From contig NC_060247.1 of NCBI RefSeq assembly GCF_921293095.1, positions 51,743,111 through 51,807,110 of the forward strand: 64,000 nt of DNA, in the 5' to 3' direction. The stretch comes from Ischnura elegans. Its lineage: Eukaryota; Arthropoda; Insecta; Odonata; Coenagrionidae. Made by a program: the position numbers and the translations under genes. The notes under the pieces are model-generated. The model did no database searches, had not been told where the DNA came from, and was given only the letters and a program-made list of their open reading frames with translations. This document shows, in pieces, positions 1 through 12,505 of this stretch (positions are counted from its first letter, which is position 1; the number at the start of each line of letters is the position of its first letter).

Positions 1-165
1 CGGAGAATCTGCAACTTTCCTATTACTTCAGCGCAACTCTCTCTTTCTACTCCTTCTCCCTGGAGACTTGAACTCATCCCAAAAGTTGTTCCCTTCCATT
101 TCCCTGAAGGAAAGTAATTATTTTCCAGCCATACGTATTTCCGAGGATAAAGTTAGTCACCAACG
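1..165. repeat. Diverged local repeat, copy A left part
   Basis: This segment aligns by eye with 5495-5650. Both read a gagaatctgcaa block, then cttcagcgcaac, ctccctggagact, catcccaaaa and cctgaagga in the same order and spacing, with many substitutions and small indels. The window edge cuts the left side. The homology resumes at 1780-2000 (with 5690-5890), so copy A carries about 1.6 kb that copy B lacks. A third, weaker copy may lie at 4945-5105. No coding potential is evident; this is an old dispersed or locally duplicated repeat. Confidence 0.6.
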
Positions 166-1779
166 TCATGGGATATTAGGTTCATTAGAATATGACCTCA
201 GGTATTGATTTAAAAAAATTATTTTCGTAGGACGTGTTTTCACAATGAAATAAGATAATTTTCTTATTTTGGAATAATCCGGATTAATTAATTATCTCCA
301 AATCATCTTAACGTTTCTCTAGGAATTATTCCGGTGAATATTTGATGGATAGTCGCATTTTCTTTTTTTCCAATAATGTTCATGCATAATTTCAATGAAA
401 TATTAGCCCAAATATGTCTTTTAATATTTTATATTTAAGCGTCTTACTGAGGGGTAAAGTTACGGTCTATTTTTTTATCGTTTTTTATACATGCGGCGTG
501 GTGCACTTTTTAGGCATTTTTTGTAAAGCCATTATTAGTGCTTCTCTAAATGGTGTTGGTAGTTTAAGTTGAACCCCAGAAATGAAAATTAATTAATTGT
601 TTTTACAATTTTTGGTACAGTTTGGATGACACACTTGGTATCGTTCTGTTGGGAAGAACTTCACCTATAAGACATTCCATTCATTCACACCCACTAACTC
701 ACTGATATGACACGAAGTTAAGTTTTGATCGGCGGGGATGGAGCTCACCCCGGACTAAACCACCCCGCATACAATTATGTAGAGTAAAGATAAAGGATTC
801 ATTTATCTTGGATAAGATTTGAGTAAGCCTGAATGCCTTTAAGTAAGAGAATTTAATGCCAACTTCCAAGCGAAATAAGAATATTTAACTTCTACGCCTG
901 ATTATGTTATTTGATAAAACAAAAAACAATTCCTAATTTTTAAATTAATGACACAGATAGGTTAGAAATTTTATTAACATACCTAGTTGTATAATTCTAA
1001 GCGTCATGGAATAATTTTTCATTGAGGTAGTTTGTTTAGATTTATTTATTATAATTTAACTTAAGAGAAAATGAGCTGCTTTTCATTAATTTGTACTTCG
1101 GTACAACACTTTTCCTTTGTAAATCGTAACTTTCTAGCTTACGTCGACGTTTTCATATTTTAGAGGTAAATATTGCCGCTTTATTTCCCTTGTCAAACTC
1201 ACGCCTTTCTTTTAGTGGCCTCTCCATTTTTGCAAGCTTTTACCTCCCAAACCTGTTTTCAGCCGTAAATCTAGCCTTTAATACGCACGGCTATTACTAC
1301 CAAGGCGTTGCTTTCTTAGTCCCGGCAAAACTTTGACCTTTGGTTGCCCCTCCGTCCGCTAAACTCCCTTACTATATTTCAATCGACAAAATCCCTCGGT
1401 CCCGCAACATCAAGAAACTTGAGACGTTTCCAGCATTCTCTCTATCAAATGAAAAACTTTCCAGAATTCAAAACTATTCGGGAGGTATTCATCGATGAGA
1501 TAGAATTCCTGAGATTACACACAGCTGAGTGGAGAATTCCCGTGGGGGAAAAGACCTTCACTTGACCTGTAAGGTTGAAATCCGAAAATCATATTCATGG
1601 ATGTACGCAAAGCTTTTCTAGTCGATCTACTTATTTTATTAAGTTTTATAAAATAAATTCCAATCGAGTCTCCGATGAGTAACCTTCTAACACTGAACAT
1701 AAATATTAAAACTTATGGGGAACTAATTGATAAAATATAAGAATGAACATTGAAATTTGCGTGAAAATGTGGGGTAGTA
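166..1779. other. AT-rich block inside copy A, no gene seen
   Basis: This stretch separates the two parts of repeat copy A and has no counterpart in copy B, so it is either an insertion in A or a deletion in B. Open frames are short (up to about 73 codons) with no recognisable motif. I found no obvious terminal inverted repeats or target-site duplication at its edges. Confidence 0.4.
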
Positions 1780-2000
1780 CATCCAATGCAAGGTTTCTTT
1801 TCCTATCACATCTTGGGCTCTCGCACAAAGTTTATGACCGAGTGTATGAATTGGAAATTGTTTATGTCGTGAAATATATGGCTTTAGATTTGAAATTATT
1901 GGAATATTATCAAAAACTTAGGTTAGCTTTAAATTCTTGAAGTTAACTTTTTTTTAATTAATGACATATGCTTCGCTTTGCCGTAAATATGTAAACCGAG
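1780..2000. repeat. Diverged local repeat, copy A right part
   Basis: It aligns with 5690-5890. The clearest shared block is gatatggctttaga/tatatggctttaga, followed by ttggaatattatcaaaaa, the ttaaattcttg(a/g)agttaac string and then ctttgcc. Similarity is strong over about 90 bp around 1870-1945 and weaker outside. It is non-coding as far as I can see. Confidence 0.65.
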
Positions 2001-2011
2001 TATGTATTATT

Positions 2012-2545
2012 TCAGGACGCAGACATGGTCAAAGGTTCAGAGTTGACCAACGAAGGATATAAGCGATAGCGAAGTTTTCTCACCAGTGAGTATAAAAAAT
2101 CTACAATTGCGCTTGAGGCAATGGGATAGTGGGTGGATTTTTTCTTGCAGTTAAATCACATATAGAAAGCACCTCCCATGATATAACTGATATTGAAATA
2201 GAAAGTGTTTGGCATGCCATTAAATAACGAAATGATATTATTTACCAATTGGAAAATCAAATATCTGCATTTACTTCGAGATACTTGTAATAATTATTCT
2301 GGGAGATTTCACTCTTAAATTCATAAAACACACTCATAAATTGGGATTCTTAAACTACAACCGAATACAAGTAATAGAGACATCTTCGAGATCTTAGTAA
2401 ACGCACTAGCAAATCACCCATTAACACAAAAAGTTGACAAGCTCACGAGAGAAAATAAAATAAAAGACCTTTAGACAGTAAGCCATCCTAAGTTGATAAA
2501 ACTAATCGATATCATGGACGACATACTTCAGTACAAGAGTTTGAA
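2012..2545 (+). pseudogene. LINE endonuclease (APE-type) relic, frameshifted
   Basis: Read on the plus strand in shifting frames, this stretch gives pieces of the apurinic-endonuclease-like domain of CR1/L2/Jockey-group LINEs. In order they are: TWSK near 2021 (the ETW region), ISDSEVF near 2068, GGFFLAVKSHIES near 2135-2175, VWHAIK near 2210, ILGDF at about 2296-2310, and VNALANHPLTQKVDKLTREN at about 2394-2453, with SHPKLIKLIDI after a stop at about 2473. The spacing and order match the family: GG(V)xxAV, then LGDFN, then LTQxVxxPTREN. In life the domain nicks target DNA for target-primed reverse transcription. Frameshifts and in-frame stops show it is dead. No reverse transcriptase follows. 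It may come from the same clade as the LINE at 44.8 kb, but the parts do not overlap, so this cannot be tested here. Confidence 0.75.
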
Positions 2546-3743
2546 TATTAATTCATATCTACTTGTCCCTAATACCTCATTGGAGTCATTACATTAATAC
2601 CTTTCGTCGTTTAGAAGATTCAGCATTGAATTTTCATGAGTCGCCTGCATATATTAGATGAGATTAGGTGTTGATATTAAGTACGTCTTTTTAAAAAAAT
2701 TATAAAAGTATGATTACTTCTCGCTGGATCCCTCGCAGGACTCTACCGAAAATGCAGCGCATAGTATAGACCTACTCTGCCACAGAGCCACGTATTGCTA
2801 AGTTCATATACGAATGTAAATATTTATAGGAAAAAACCTCGCCAAGGAGCACAGAAGAAAACACTCAGACGAACAGCGGGCTAGAATCGAAAAAAACTGG
2901 CCAAAACCTCAAAAACGATGTTTTTGAGCTAGTAGGCTAAAACTTCGTATAAATATTCTCAAATAAATTTTGCGTGACTTGCCAGATTATTTGTCTCCTG
3001 TGCCTCCACGTTAACAATATGTTTGTGGTCAAATTTGAACAAGAGCGAAAAACGACCATTCTCGATTTTTTCTGAAATAGCCAAATTTATCGTCGTGCAG
3101 TGATTTCATGAATAGTTGAATTGACAAAAATGTTATACCATCATAATTGAAACTTCTTTTTCTTCCATTTGAAGGGTTTTTAAAGATTTTGTTTCATCAA
3201 TAACCATAGATATATAACAAAAAAGTAGAATCTGTTTTCAGCCAAATTTTTACATCAACACAGAGAAAAAGTAGATATTTCCGCTGACTTCCGCCAATTG
3301 CCTTAAACCATATCTTTCTACGAAGCATCTTAACTGTGAATCTGAAGTAAAATGTTGCACCAACTTGTAACCTCGAATTTTACATCGTCTTTTCGAGCGT
3401 GCGGTCGACTCCGGTTCTGGCCGGCGGCGGCGCAGAGTACAGCGACGCGGCAAGCGTGTGGATGCTAAATGGCCACATTCACATTTATAACTAGATAATA
3501 GGAAAGAAAATAAATGATATAAAATAGTGAAAGAAAATAATCACCACAAACTAAAATTAATAAATATGTCTACGAATGATTCATATTATGCAATCAATGG
3601 GCACTCCAAGAGGTACACAGAAAGATTTCCTTCTTTGAGTGTATTCCATATTATACTACGGCGAATGGACTTACATCGTGTGCTTAACGTAGGGAAACGG
3701 ACTCTTTCATTTACAAACAAACTCTCTTTCTACCAGGCAAGAG

Positions 3744-3766
3744 GGAGGCCATGGTCCATGGCCTCC
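3744..3766. repeat. Near-perfect 23-bp palindrome
   Basis: The arms ggaggccatgg and ccatggcctcc are exactly complementary around a single t. It is GC-richer than its surroundings. No element boundary was recognised around it. Confidence 0.8.
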
Positions 3767-3803
3767 TTCTTCTAGCCTCCATTCCTATTTAAAGGCTTGC
3801 CGT

Positions 3804-3837
3804 TAATTCACGTCAAGTTTCCATTCGACGTGAATTA
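3804..3837. repeat. Hairpin with 11-bp perfect stem
   Basis: The arms taattcacgtc and gacgtgaatta are perfectly complementary around a 12-nt loop. It lies 38 bp after the 23-bp palindrome. Its function is unknown, and it could be a remnant of a small foldback element. Confidence 0.75.
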
Positions 3838-4301
3838 CCTCAGTGCATTCCATCCGCTAATCTTCATTGGACATTTGCATCATTGGATCTTTTTTCATTT
3901 CTAATAGTTTGTTAACAGCTGAGTCATTGTAAAGATGTTACTGTTCATTTGCATGGAGCATGATGAAAAATATCCCCAACAGTGTTACGGATTAAAAAAA
4001 TGGAATACATAAATTATAGGAAATGAAAAAGTATTAATAATAAATGGGACTGGCAACATAAAATTATTAATAATTCAATAATTTTCCTATATATTTCTGA
4101 TATTAGTTGATAGTACTGACGCGTTTTCAAATTAAAAACGCACAGTTTAATTCGTGACATATTCACATTACTATACTGCAGAAAGTTTTTTATTTCAGCT
4201 TATTAAAAAAAACAACAGGTTTGTTTCCATTCCACCGCATCACGCCGGCCACTGTATCTTTTAGTTTTTTATTTACTTATTTGACTATATGCACAGTGTA
4301 A

Positions 4302-4535
4302 AGGCCGTTTTACACGGTACACGGAATTGCGCAGGTTAGAGCTGCATTAATTTCTAAAATGGCGTGGAATTGCGTGAATGCATGAACGAAATAAGAACAG
4401 GGGCTATTTTGCCGTCTCGCATCCATGCGTTGTTGCATGTGTTCTAGCAATTCGCCGCTTTACACGACGCAATTTCGATTGCGCCTTCGCACGTACGTCA
4501 AATTGCGCAATTCCGAGTACCGTGTAAAACGGCCT
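4302..4535. mobile_element. Harbinger-like MITE, 234 bp
   Basis: Terminal inverted repeats of about 33 bp face each other. The left end reads aggccgttttacacggtac, and the right end is its complement with one mismatch in the next dozen bases. The element is flanked by TAA on both sides (4299-4301 and 4536-4538), a 3-bp duplication of the TWA type used by PIF/Harbinger transposases. The AGGCC...TTACACGGTAC terminus resembles that of the 1.9-kb element at 27809-29709, suggesting a related transposase. It has no coding capacity, so it would depend on an enzyme encoded elsewhere. Confidence 0.8.
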
Positions 4536-5489
4536 TAAGAGACATTTGCCATCTTACGGAACATTGAAATTAATATAAGTTGTACTTTAACTGCAATAAA
4601 TATACTGAAATGAAGCTGAAACCAATTTTATTTTTTCTTGACCAATTAACATGTATTGAACTCTAAAAAAAAGGAGGCTTCGAATTCTCCCACACTTCCC
4701 ATTTCCTCGCCCACTCTTCCATCCACGAGCACTCTTGAGTCCACTCTATATCCTTGGAGACGAGTGCGAGTTTCCTTGTTTGCACCAGGCAATCTTTCTT
4801 CCTCTTCCTTCAGCATCCTTGCCCGTTCCCTCTTCACCGTCTTCCTCCAACTCTTTATTTCTCTGTCTTGCCTTCCCAAACCCCAATATCAAATTTCCAT
4901 CCCTCTCCAAACACCTTGAGCACAGAGAGCTAGCGAGAACTCCAATGTGATATTAAAAGAACCCTGTTCTTGCTTCCTTAACCTGCCTTCCTCACTTTTT
5001 CAGATCACCCGTTTCCCAGAAGACTCGAAATCATCGCCTTCCTCACCACTCACCTTAGTGAAGGACTGCTATTATAAGTTCCCAGGTCCACGCATTTCCA
5101 GGGAAATGTTTCGGTTCACCTCAGCACCAAATACTCCGATCACCAGACCGAGATGAACAAAGAATACGGACTTCGGCGTCCGGGGCATAGCTATTTTGCT
5201 TTTCTCGCGTTAAGCTTACTCAAATAAAGACAAATATTTATATTCAATGTTTTTGATCTGCAAAACTCATATTATTCGAGAAATTGATTTCCTTGCTATG
5301 GTATGAATTTATTTCTACTAGAGCAAGCTTTTCTAAGAAGTTCTTTCTTCCGTTCCTTCAACTTTTTTCACATTACACCACTCTGTTCCTTATTTTGCAC
5401 CCTTCGGCCGAGGCATATTAATGCTCCTACCTCTCGTCATTATTGCTCTCCGCTTTCCCAATATTCAACCTTCGACCCTCGCCAGTCAC
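4536..5489. other. Pyrimidine-rich block, no gene seen; possible third repeat copy
   Basis: The plus strand is C/T-rich from about 4680 to 5060, which opens several overlapping frames of 69-87 codons with low-complexity Ser/Pro/Leu translations. These are composition effects. Around 4985-5105 the strings agaagactcgaaatcatc and cacgcatttcca echo the repeat at 1-165 and 5495-5650, so an older third copy is likely. Confidence 0.4.
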
Positions 5490-5890
5490 CCCAATTGGAG
5501 AATCTGCAATTATTTTATTTCTTCAGCGCAACATCTCTATTTCTAATCCATCTCCCTGGAGACTCGAAATCATCCCAAAAATGGTTCTTTTCAATTTTCC
5601 TGAAGGAAGTTTATTATTTTCTAGCCCTACGCATTTTCAAGTTATGTATATTTAGAGTCGCTTACTATATATAACTTGGTAATCTTCTCTTCTCCCATCT
5701 TAGGTTCTCATATAGAGTGCAATAACTAAAGGTTTAAATCGGAAATGGTTTCAGTCGTGAAAGATATGGCTTTAGATCTGAAATCATTGGAATATTATCA
5801 AAAAATTAAGTTAGTTTTAAATTCTTGGAGTTAACTTAGGTTTTTTTAAACAATAACATAAACTGTGCTTTGCCACAGAAATTTTATAAA
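5490..5890. repeat. Diverged local repeat, copy B (contiguous)
   Basis: This copy carries, without interruption, the sequence split in copy A between 1-165 and 1780-2000. The left part matches around ctccctggagactcgaaatc and cctgaaggaag. The right part matches around gatatggctttaga and ttggaatattatcaaaaa. A 123-codon open frame crosses the left part (5303-5674), but copy A does not keep it open, so I do not treat it as a gene. Confidence 0.6.
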
Positions 5891-8800
5891 GTCATGACCA
5901 TGGATTCGACGGATAACATCATCTATTGATTACGCTCACCATAAAATCAGAAACGTAACGTTAACCGTCGAAACCATTGCAGTGATTTAGCAAAAAATTC
6001 TGTTAAAAAACAAAGGTAAAGTTATCCAATCAAAATGTCAGTAAACACCACAAATTATCCCAGGATACCACCAACTTTAGGGAACTTAAGTGATCTCACG
6101 GACATTCCAGAAGTGTATCGAATTCATGGAATGCAAAAATTTTAATATCGGAATACGCAATCACAAGCAAAATTTGACAGTCAACGATAGAATGGAATGA
6201 TGCACATTGTTCCCACGGATAAATGTATTCATAAGGGAATAGAAGGGTGAAATACATTACCTAGATTTCATTTCCTTTAAAACAGCAGATAGGATGCAAA
6301 TTTACACATGGATGTATATTATTGTCCCATATACATATATCTGTACACAGTCATGGCGAAATCTTGTGAAGCAACGAAGTTTTTTTTCGTCCGTGTTTGC
6401 AACTGATGGTATGTCCATGAATACTAATTTCAAGATCAGGGGTTATGCTGAGTGATTGGGGGACCTCGGTTGGGGCTCTTGATGGGGCCCTGCTTATTCT
6501 GGCTCCTAACTCCCTGCCTATTCTGGCTGGTGTCTTGCGGGTTGCATACGTATGTTGCTGCTTTCGGGGAAACGATAAAAGGCCATTTTCTCGATAATTA
6601 AAAGGAATAGAGCTGACATATTTTGACTAGTATATCAAGAAAAGACGAATTTTATGCACCATTGGAAAAAATGAGTGCTTTCTAGAACCAAATTTAAATC
6701 ATTTAACGTTTTTCGTTAAAAATTTAGAAATTCCAAGACAGAATGGCGAATAGAAGATTTTAACCGATTTTGAAAAAAAATCATATCTGTAATACCCACC
6801 CGGGTACGCAAATTTTGCCAGGTATTACGATTCATTCCTAAATAAAAAGGGGCAAAACGAGGCACCCTATTGCCGACCAGCCGACCTGGCCAGACTGCCC
6901 CGGGCTAAGATAACACTCCATTTTCTAAAAACCCGGTTGACACAGGAGGACGGAGATTGTCTCCAGAGGAAGACCATAGGAGTAATAAAAAGGCACTTGG
7001 GGCTAAGAAAGAGGGGCCCATATAGGGAGAGCTTTACGGATCTGAAGTAGCTAGCATGGGAGAGCGCGAAATGGACAGTTGAAGTGCACTAATCATAATA
7101 TAGTACTTCTATGGAGTCCAGAATCAGTTTCTTTTAGGTATGGAATAGAAAGAGATTCAGCTATTCAGTAAAAGCTATGGCAAGTGCTTTGTGACAATAG
7201 AGGACATCTATATGGGTTCGGTGCACTTTGGAGACGGCGGCGCGGCGGAAACATTTCCACGCAACTTCATGGAATGACGCAGGAAAAGCGTCGCCATTTC
7301 GTAATACCATGTCACTGTAGGCGGCGATATCAGCTCGTGTTTCTGATTTTCAAATTGTTCTACGTAAGTTCAAGCCTTACCCCTCTCTCTTTCTGAAACT
7401 TCATCTCACTTTACGAGCTGTATTTTATTCCGGAAAAGAGATAGTGCTAAGTGTATCAGGGGTATGGAAAACGTTATTCGAGGACTTGGAACGGGGTGCA
7501 TGTATACTATGTTAGTATTGATATGACTATGATAGTTATGGGTGGATACCCGAGCAGAAAGCCATTTAAAAAATTCAAATTCTATCCTTATTCTGCCTCT
7601 TCTACTTTTCCATCAGGTTATATACCAAAGTGATTACATCCCCCGTAAAAGGTATGTGTTGTTTTCTAAATATTTACATAATTGACGGAATTCTTTTGTT
7701 AAAAGAAGGGAATCTCATTGGAAGAGATCTCTTTGATTTACTATCGACGAGTTACGCTTCACTAAATACTTAATATGCCGTATTCAATATTCTAGGCACT
7801 GTGGAGTCAACTGAACTTTCTTGTTTTGAGCGTACACGTCAGTTTAAGCAGTGCAAATGCGTTGACTATTGATTACTTTGGTATTTATTCTTGGTAATTC
7901 ATGAATTCTTATTGTCAAGGTGGCATTTTATTTCTATGACTGTGGCATTTTGAAACTAGAAATGGATACTTGATGAATGTTCATATGTTGAGTATTTTAC
8001 GTTTACCAAACAATTCTTCCTTATTTCAATTTATGAATTAGATGCCCCAAATAAGAAGGTATCTTGCGAAGCTTCGTGGAATCTAAAATCCATGTTGAAC
8101 CATTTCGTCGAGAAGTTGATATCAGCAGTTGCGTCTATCAGGTGCCTCCTGCCATCCTAAGTGGGTATCGATTGTATCATTTAGGAGAGTTAAGAAAATA
8201 TCTAAGGCAAAAATAATACAATAAGATTGAAAGAAATGAAAAGGAGAAGAAAGAAGGGTTTTTAATTGTTTGTGTGTGATAAATGTATATGATGGGTTGG
8301 AGCTAGAGAAACATGAGTCAAACTACTCTACCATTCCCGATTACCAACGAGAAAAGAGCAGTCAAATTTGATTGGTGTCAGGATGACTGCGTGTTTCGTT
8401 TACGCCAAGCATAGGTCTACAGGCAATAATATTATAACAGCGGGGAAAGTAAGATACTCATGGAGAGAGCATTAGAAATTCATAAAGAAAGAGGCCCACG
8501 AGAGATTATTCGGTGAGGCCCACGGGGTGAGACATGTAGGGTGTTGGTAGCGGCTCATGGGAAATACACAATGTTCAAGGTGGCTACGCAGTAACCAAAA
8601 GCTGAGGCCAGCATTGGAAACCTCAGCTTCATCATTACCAAGGGAAATGGCACCATTTTACAGATGAAGTATGTTGCATTTTTATATGCAATTTTTTAAT
8701 ATCCTAATCTTCTCTCCCTTGAAAAGTATTGCATTTAGTAATGGTGGAGATTTATTGACCTATTTCGATTAGTACTTTAAAGGGAACAAATCTAGGTACA

Positions 8801-11009
8801 TATAAGGGACCCTCATTTAAAAATACCGTCTCCGTAAATTTACAAACGTATCACGTGTTTAAACGAATACACGTGTTGGTATTTCAAAACTATAATATTA
8901 TATCATGTAGCGCTCTTGCTAGCTTCATCCGTGCTAAAAGAAACTTCAAGCCATAGTAATGCATGTGTATGAAAAATTAAAGCGTTAAAACTTTTTTCAA
9001 ACCTAAAGACTTCGCATGCTTCACAGTTTTGCAGAAATTCTAGTATATAAGTGCTAAACAGAATTAAATTTATAAAATTAAATCAATAAAAATTGAGGAC
9101 CGTGATAATGTAACGATTAAGCACATTAATTCCTTACAATGCACTCATGAGACCAGCAAAGAAGACAAAACAGAGAGCTGTTATTATCTGTGAAACTGAA
9201 CTTGTTCGCTTAACGCAAAAAAACGGTTTGTCATAACAATGAGAAATAAGTGAAAAATATCACGCAATGAGTTATACAACTCTAATTTTTTTCCCAATAG
9301 CTAATTAAATAGCGACATTTTTCACTTATTTATTAACTTAATAAATAGAAGCGTTAGTTTTCCATGTTTTTCCTGTTCAAATCACCAAATTCCCTACCCT
9401 GGAAATCAGAAGATATTGTGTTTGGAGGCAGCTCGCGTGGAAATGAGCGCGTCATGTTAACGTCGGCATTTCATGTGCCACACTGGAGCCGTTCAATAAA
9501 GCATTGCCAAATTTTCAAACGCCGATTGCTGAGTGGAGGAAAGATTAATCCCCGCTTTTGATTTCTCCCACACTTGTCAAAATGGAGGCTTGCTTTCGGT
9601 GATGAGCAATGATTGATGACGTGGAAGACTTCCACCGATGATGTTTTGCTTTGAGTTGGAGTGGAATACACGCATCAAAAATTTTCCGGATTTTACCATA
9701 CTCCTCCCTCAAAATACGCGAACTCGTTCAACTCGCTCGATTCTCATTAAATTATTCATCAATTAATTTGAACCTATCATTGATTTTCCAACTCTCAACG
9801 GAGAGTGCCAGTTAGAGTCTTTCATCGCTGTAAATTGTCTCTCATAAAGGAATTCTTCAGAGAATAAGGTGAAACATAAACATGAAAAATAAATACGAGT
9901 AGAGAAATAGATAAAAAAGACTTCTGAGTGAGATGTGAGCGAAAGCTTAGGTCGCTTAGGTTGGAATATTTGAGGAAAAATTCGTTGTAGGGTCTCTTAA
10001 AAGTAGCCATGGTGCGATGCATGTGATTAAATTTTCCCGGAACAAAAGGGTCTTTAATCTATACATTCTATATTGCAAGAGGACATTAAGAAGACAAAAT
10101 TTTGGGTGACGAGCGTTTTGAAGTAGTTCCTTAGCAATGGCCGCATTCAGACACCAACGAATTTTGGGTTGATTTTTTTCTACCACCTACCACCGGAAAT
10201 GACGTAAGTCTGAAATTAATGACTGAGTGACAATGTCAATGATGCTATGTGCAGCCATTGTTTAATTCATCACTGAAAAGTAAAGTTCAAGCAATAACTA
10301 GCTTATATAATACTTGTATATGCAGATTCGCATGATAGGAAATTACAAACTAACGGAGATCACCTCGAGTCCACTCGTGGAAATTGAAGATAATACAAGA
10401 AGGAATCCCCCCGAAATGAGATACATTTCGAACGCACCTATCGTTTGGAACAGCATGGAATTGCATTTTCATCAACACAATATGTATCGCTTGAAACGAG
10501 GCACAAGTTTATTTACTTTCAAATACATTACCTCTAACATGGTATAAAAATGCATTACCTCGAACAACCCAAAATCAGTTGTGATGATTTCATCGAAAAA
10601 TACTGGGGTAGCATATGTGCACTTACCACAGCAAAAGCAATGTCAGGCGAACTTCAACAGATTTACTTCCAACGGACTTGGCATTAAACCACGTTCGGCA
10701 CTCACGTTGCTTGGATCAATCTCTCCGACGGCCGGGCTGGAGAATTATTATGTATATTATGAAAAGAGGTAAAAGACACTCGTTTTTGCATCAAGGTATA
10801 TTTCACTTTCAAAACTGTATATGGCTGCTTCAGCTTAGAAAGAAATTACTTACATGCATTGCCACAAATATTTACGCAGCTAATTTCTCTCAGGAGCAGT
10901 TTGGTGACTTTTTCGAGAATGATAATGCACGCCCATAATGAATTAACCCGGATTTTTGCAAATAAAGTATAAGTAACGGCTGCGCGTTCTCTCCAGTGCA
11001 CTCATTGTA
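5891..11009. other. 5 kb with no recognisable gene
   Basis: No frame exceeds about 107 codons and none shows a known motif. GC-richer patches occur at 6440-6540 and 6800-6960. A 9-bp-stem hairpin (aagctgagg...cctcagctt) lies at 8600-8630. Plus-strand frames at 10314-10547 and 10615-10938 have mixed composition but no recognisable domain or convincing splice context. Confidence 0.4.
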
Positions 11010-11250
11010 TCGGGTCGGTGTGGTGGCAAGAGCAGAGTCTTTCCACCTAATTGGTCCGGATTCGAATCCCGACGGTTGATGGGATTTTTTACGTGTCTGC
11101 CCGATCCCTGCTTGGTTGCTCTGTGGAAGCCTTTTCCACGAACATCACTCTGTCTGTCCATTCATCGTATAGGATGCTAACCCGTGGCTCACTTGGCGCC
11201 TTTCGTTAAGAGCAGGCTAATGTCGACACCTGATTTCTATCAACCTATCT
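11010..11250 (+). mobile_element. tRNA-derived SINE, family 1, copy 1
   Basis: It begins tcggtgtggtggcaagag, which resembles a tRNA A-box region. About 35 bp later comes ggattcgaatccc, a clear Pol III B box (GGTTCGANTCC type). The body then shares gccgtggctc/cccgtggctc, ttggcgcctttcgtta and gagcaggctaat with the copy at 51421-51810, in the same order and orientation. The 3' boundary is set where the two copies stop matching (near 11250). SINEs of this type are transcribed by RNA polymerase III and mobilised by a partner LINE. The copy is diverged from its sister and not coding. Confidence 0.75.
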
Positions 11251-12505
11251 CCCTCTACTCCTCCCTCGCGATGAGAATAGCCTCAGCTGCCAGTCGTCTC
11301 CTCTAAACAGTAAACCATCAAGAGCACTACACTGTTTTTCCACGCGAGCTAAACAGAATACTGACTAGTTATATGAAAGTTCTACTGGTGGCGCAGTTTG
11401 CTGCCGCTCACTCGCAAAGATCGGACTAACGGGCAGAATGGGGATATCGTCGGAAGCTTCGGTTTTGGTTTGGCCCGAGCAAACATTAAATGCCTCTTCC
11501 AACGCGGTTCAGTAGATTGTCGGGTTTCACATGGTCTTCGGTTCATGTGCATGGGTAGCCAGTGGGTGGGAAAAAAAGGGGAATAGTACCTAATCAGGCC
11601 CCCTCTCTTCATGTTGTTTAAGGAAAGCATCACAAGCCGTCTTCAAGGTGAAAGAGAGGAGTGATAAAAGAATACATGATAGGCCTCAAGACTTTTAGTT
11701 AAAGCAGTGTTTTGTACCCGACGGTGAAACGAGCAAGTTTCTAGAAATGGATTAACGCAGGCCGGTAAGATGGCGTCAATAAACTCTTTCAATATAATGG
11801 GCCACTGCAAGCTTCAAGGCTGGACATAGGAGCATGGAAGAGAGGGTAAGAAAAGTTTGGGCGAAGCAATAAGGACGAAGATGGAAAATAGTTGGGCTTC
11901 GTACCTTAAATGCTGAAAACTAGCAATTCCACAGAAACCCTTCGCGTCGGCTTCCTTCCGCCTAGGCAAAACGTTATTCTTCAATGTCTGTTCTTATTAA
12001 TTCTCTCTATACTTCTAATTTGTACTTCCCTGTATAATCTATTCTCTCCATATTCCTAAACCGGAGCCTTGCCTACCCTTGCATTCTATTCAAACTCCAT
12101 ACGAGAGTAAATAATAAAAGCAAAGTTTTTATTCCTTCAACTCACACGATAAACGAACTCCACCAAGTTACACCCGCTTCTAAATTATATTAGGAAGTTA
12201 ATAAGTGGTGATCAGAAAATGTGGGAAAAGAAAATTTTTTATTCCTTCAGCCTCAGAATATCTTATTTTGCGCAAGTATGTTTCTAGCGAATAAATTATT
12301 TTTATGAATTCTGCTTTATTTTAAATCACTTTCACTTGCGTTTTTTCTGCCATGCAGGAGGCATTTAAAGAGTGTAAAGGTTAATAAAACATAAGTGAAA
12401 GTTATAAAAATATATTTTATCTATTTTTTATTACTTACACTTAATCAGATATTTTTTTCTCAAAGATATTCATCCTTTGTCTATACATCAAAGGTATATG
12501 TTTGT
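11251..12505. other. No gene seen
   Basis: The first part, after the SINE, is moderately GC-rich; it becomes strongly AT-rich after 12100. Frames of 62-83 codons on both strands at 11382-11633 overlap and have no recognisable domain. Confidence 0.4.

Larger units (their letters stand above)
2546..4297. other. No gene seen; two short perfect hairpins
   Basis: This is mostly AT-rich sequence. A GC-rich patch at 3400-3450 (ccggcggcggcgcagag) is too short to call. There is a 23-bp palindrome at 3744-3766 and an 11-bp-stem hairpin at 3804-3837. No frame longer than about 82 codons and no domain were recognised. Confidence 0.4.

Noticed and set aside
1344..1700. Short opposing frames
   Set aside because: Under 75 codons, no motif, and no support from the repeat copy.
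4646..5156. Overlapping frames on both strands (69-87 codons)
   Set aside because: They come from a long pyrimidine-rich tract that lacks stops in several frames; no motif.
5303..5674. 123-codon plus-strand frame
   Set aside because: It lies in the diverged local repeat; copy A at 1-165 does not keep the frame open, and the translation is Phe/Ser/Leu low complexity from a C/T-rich strand.
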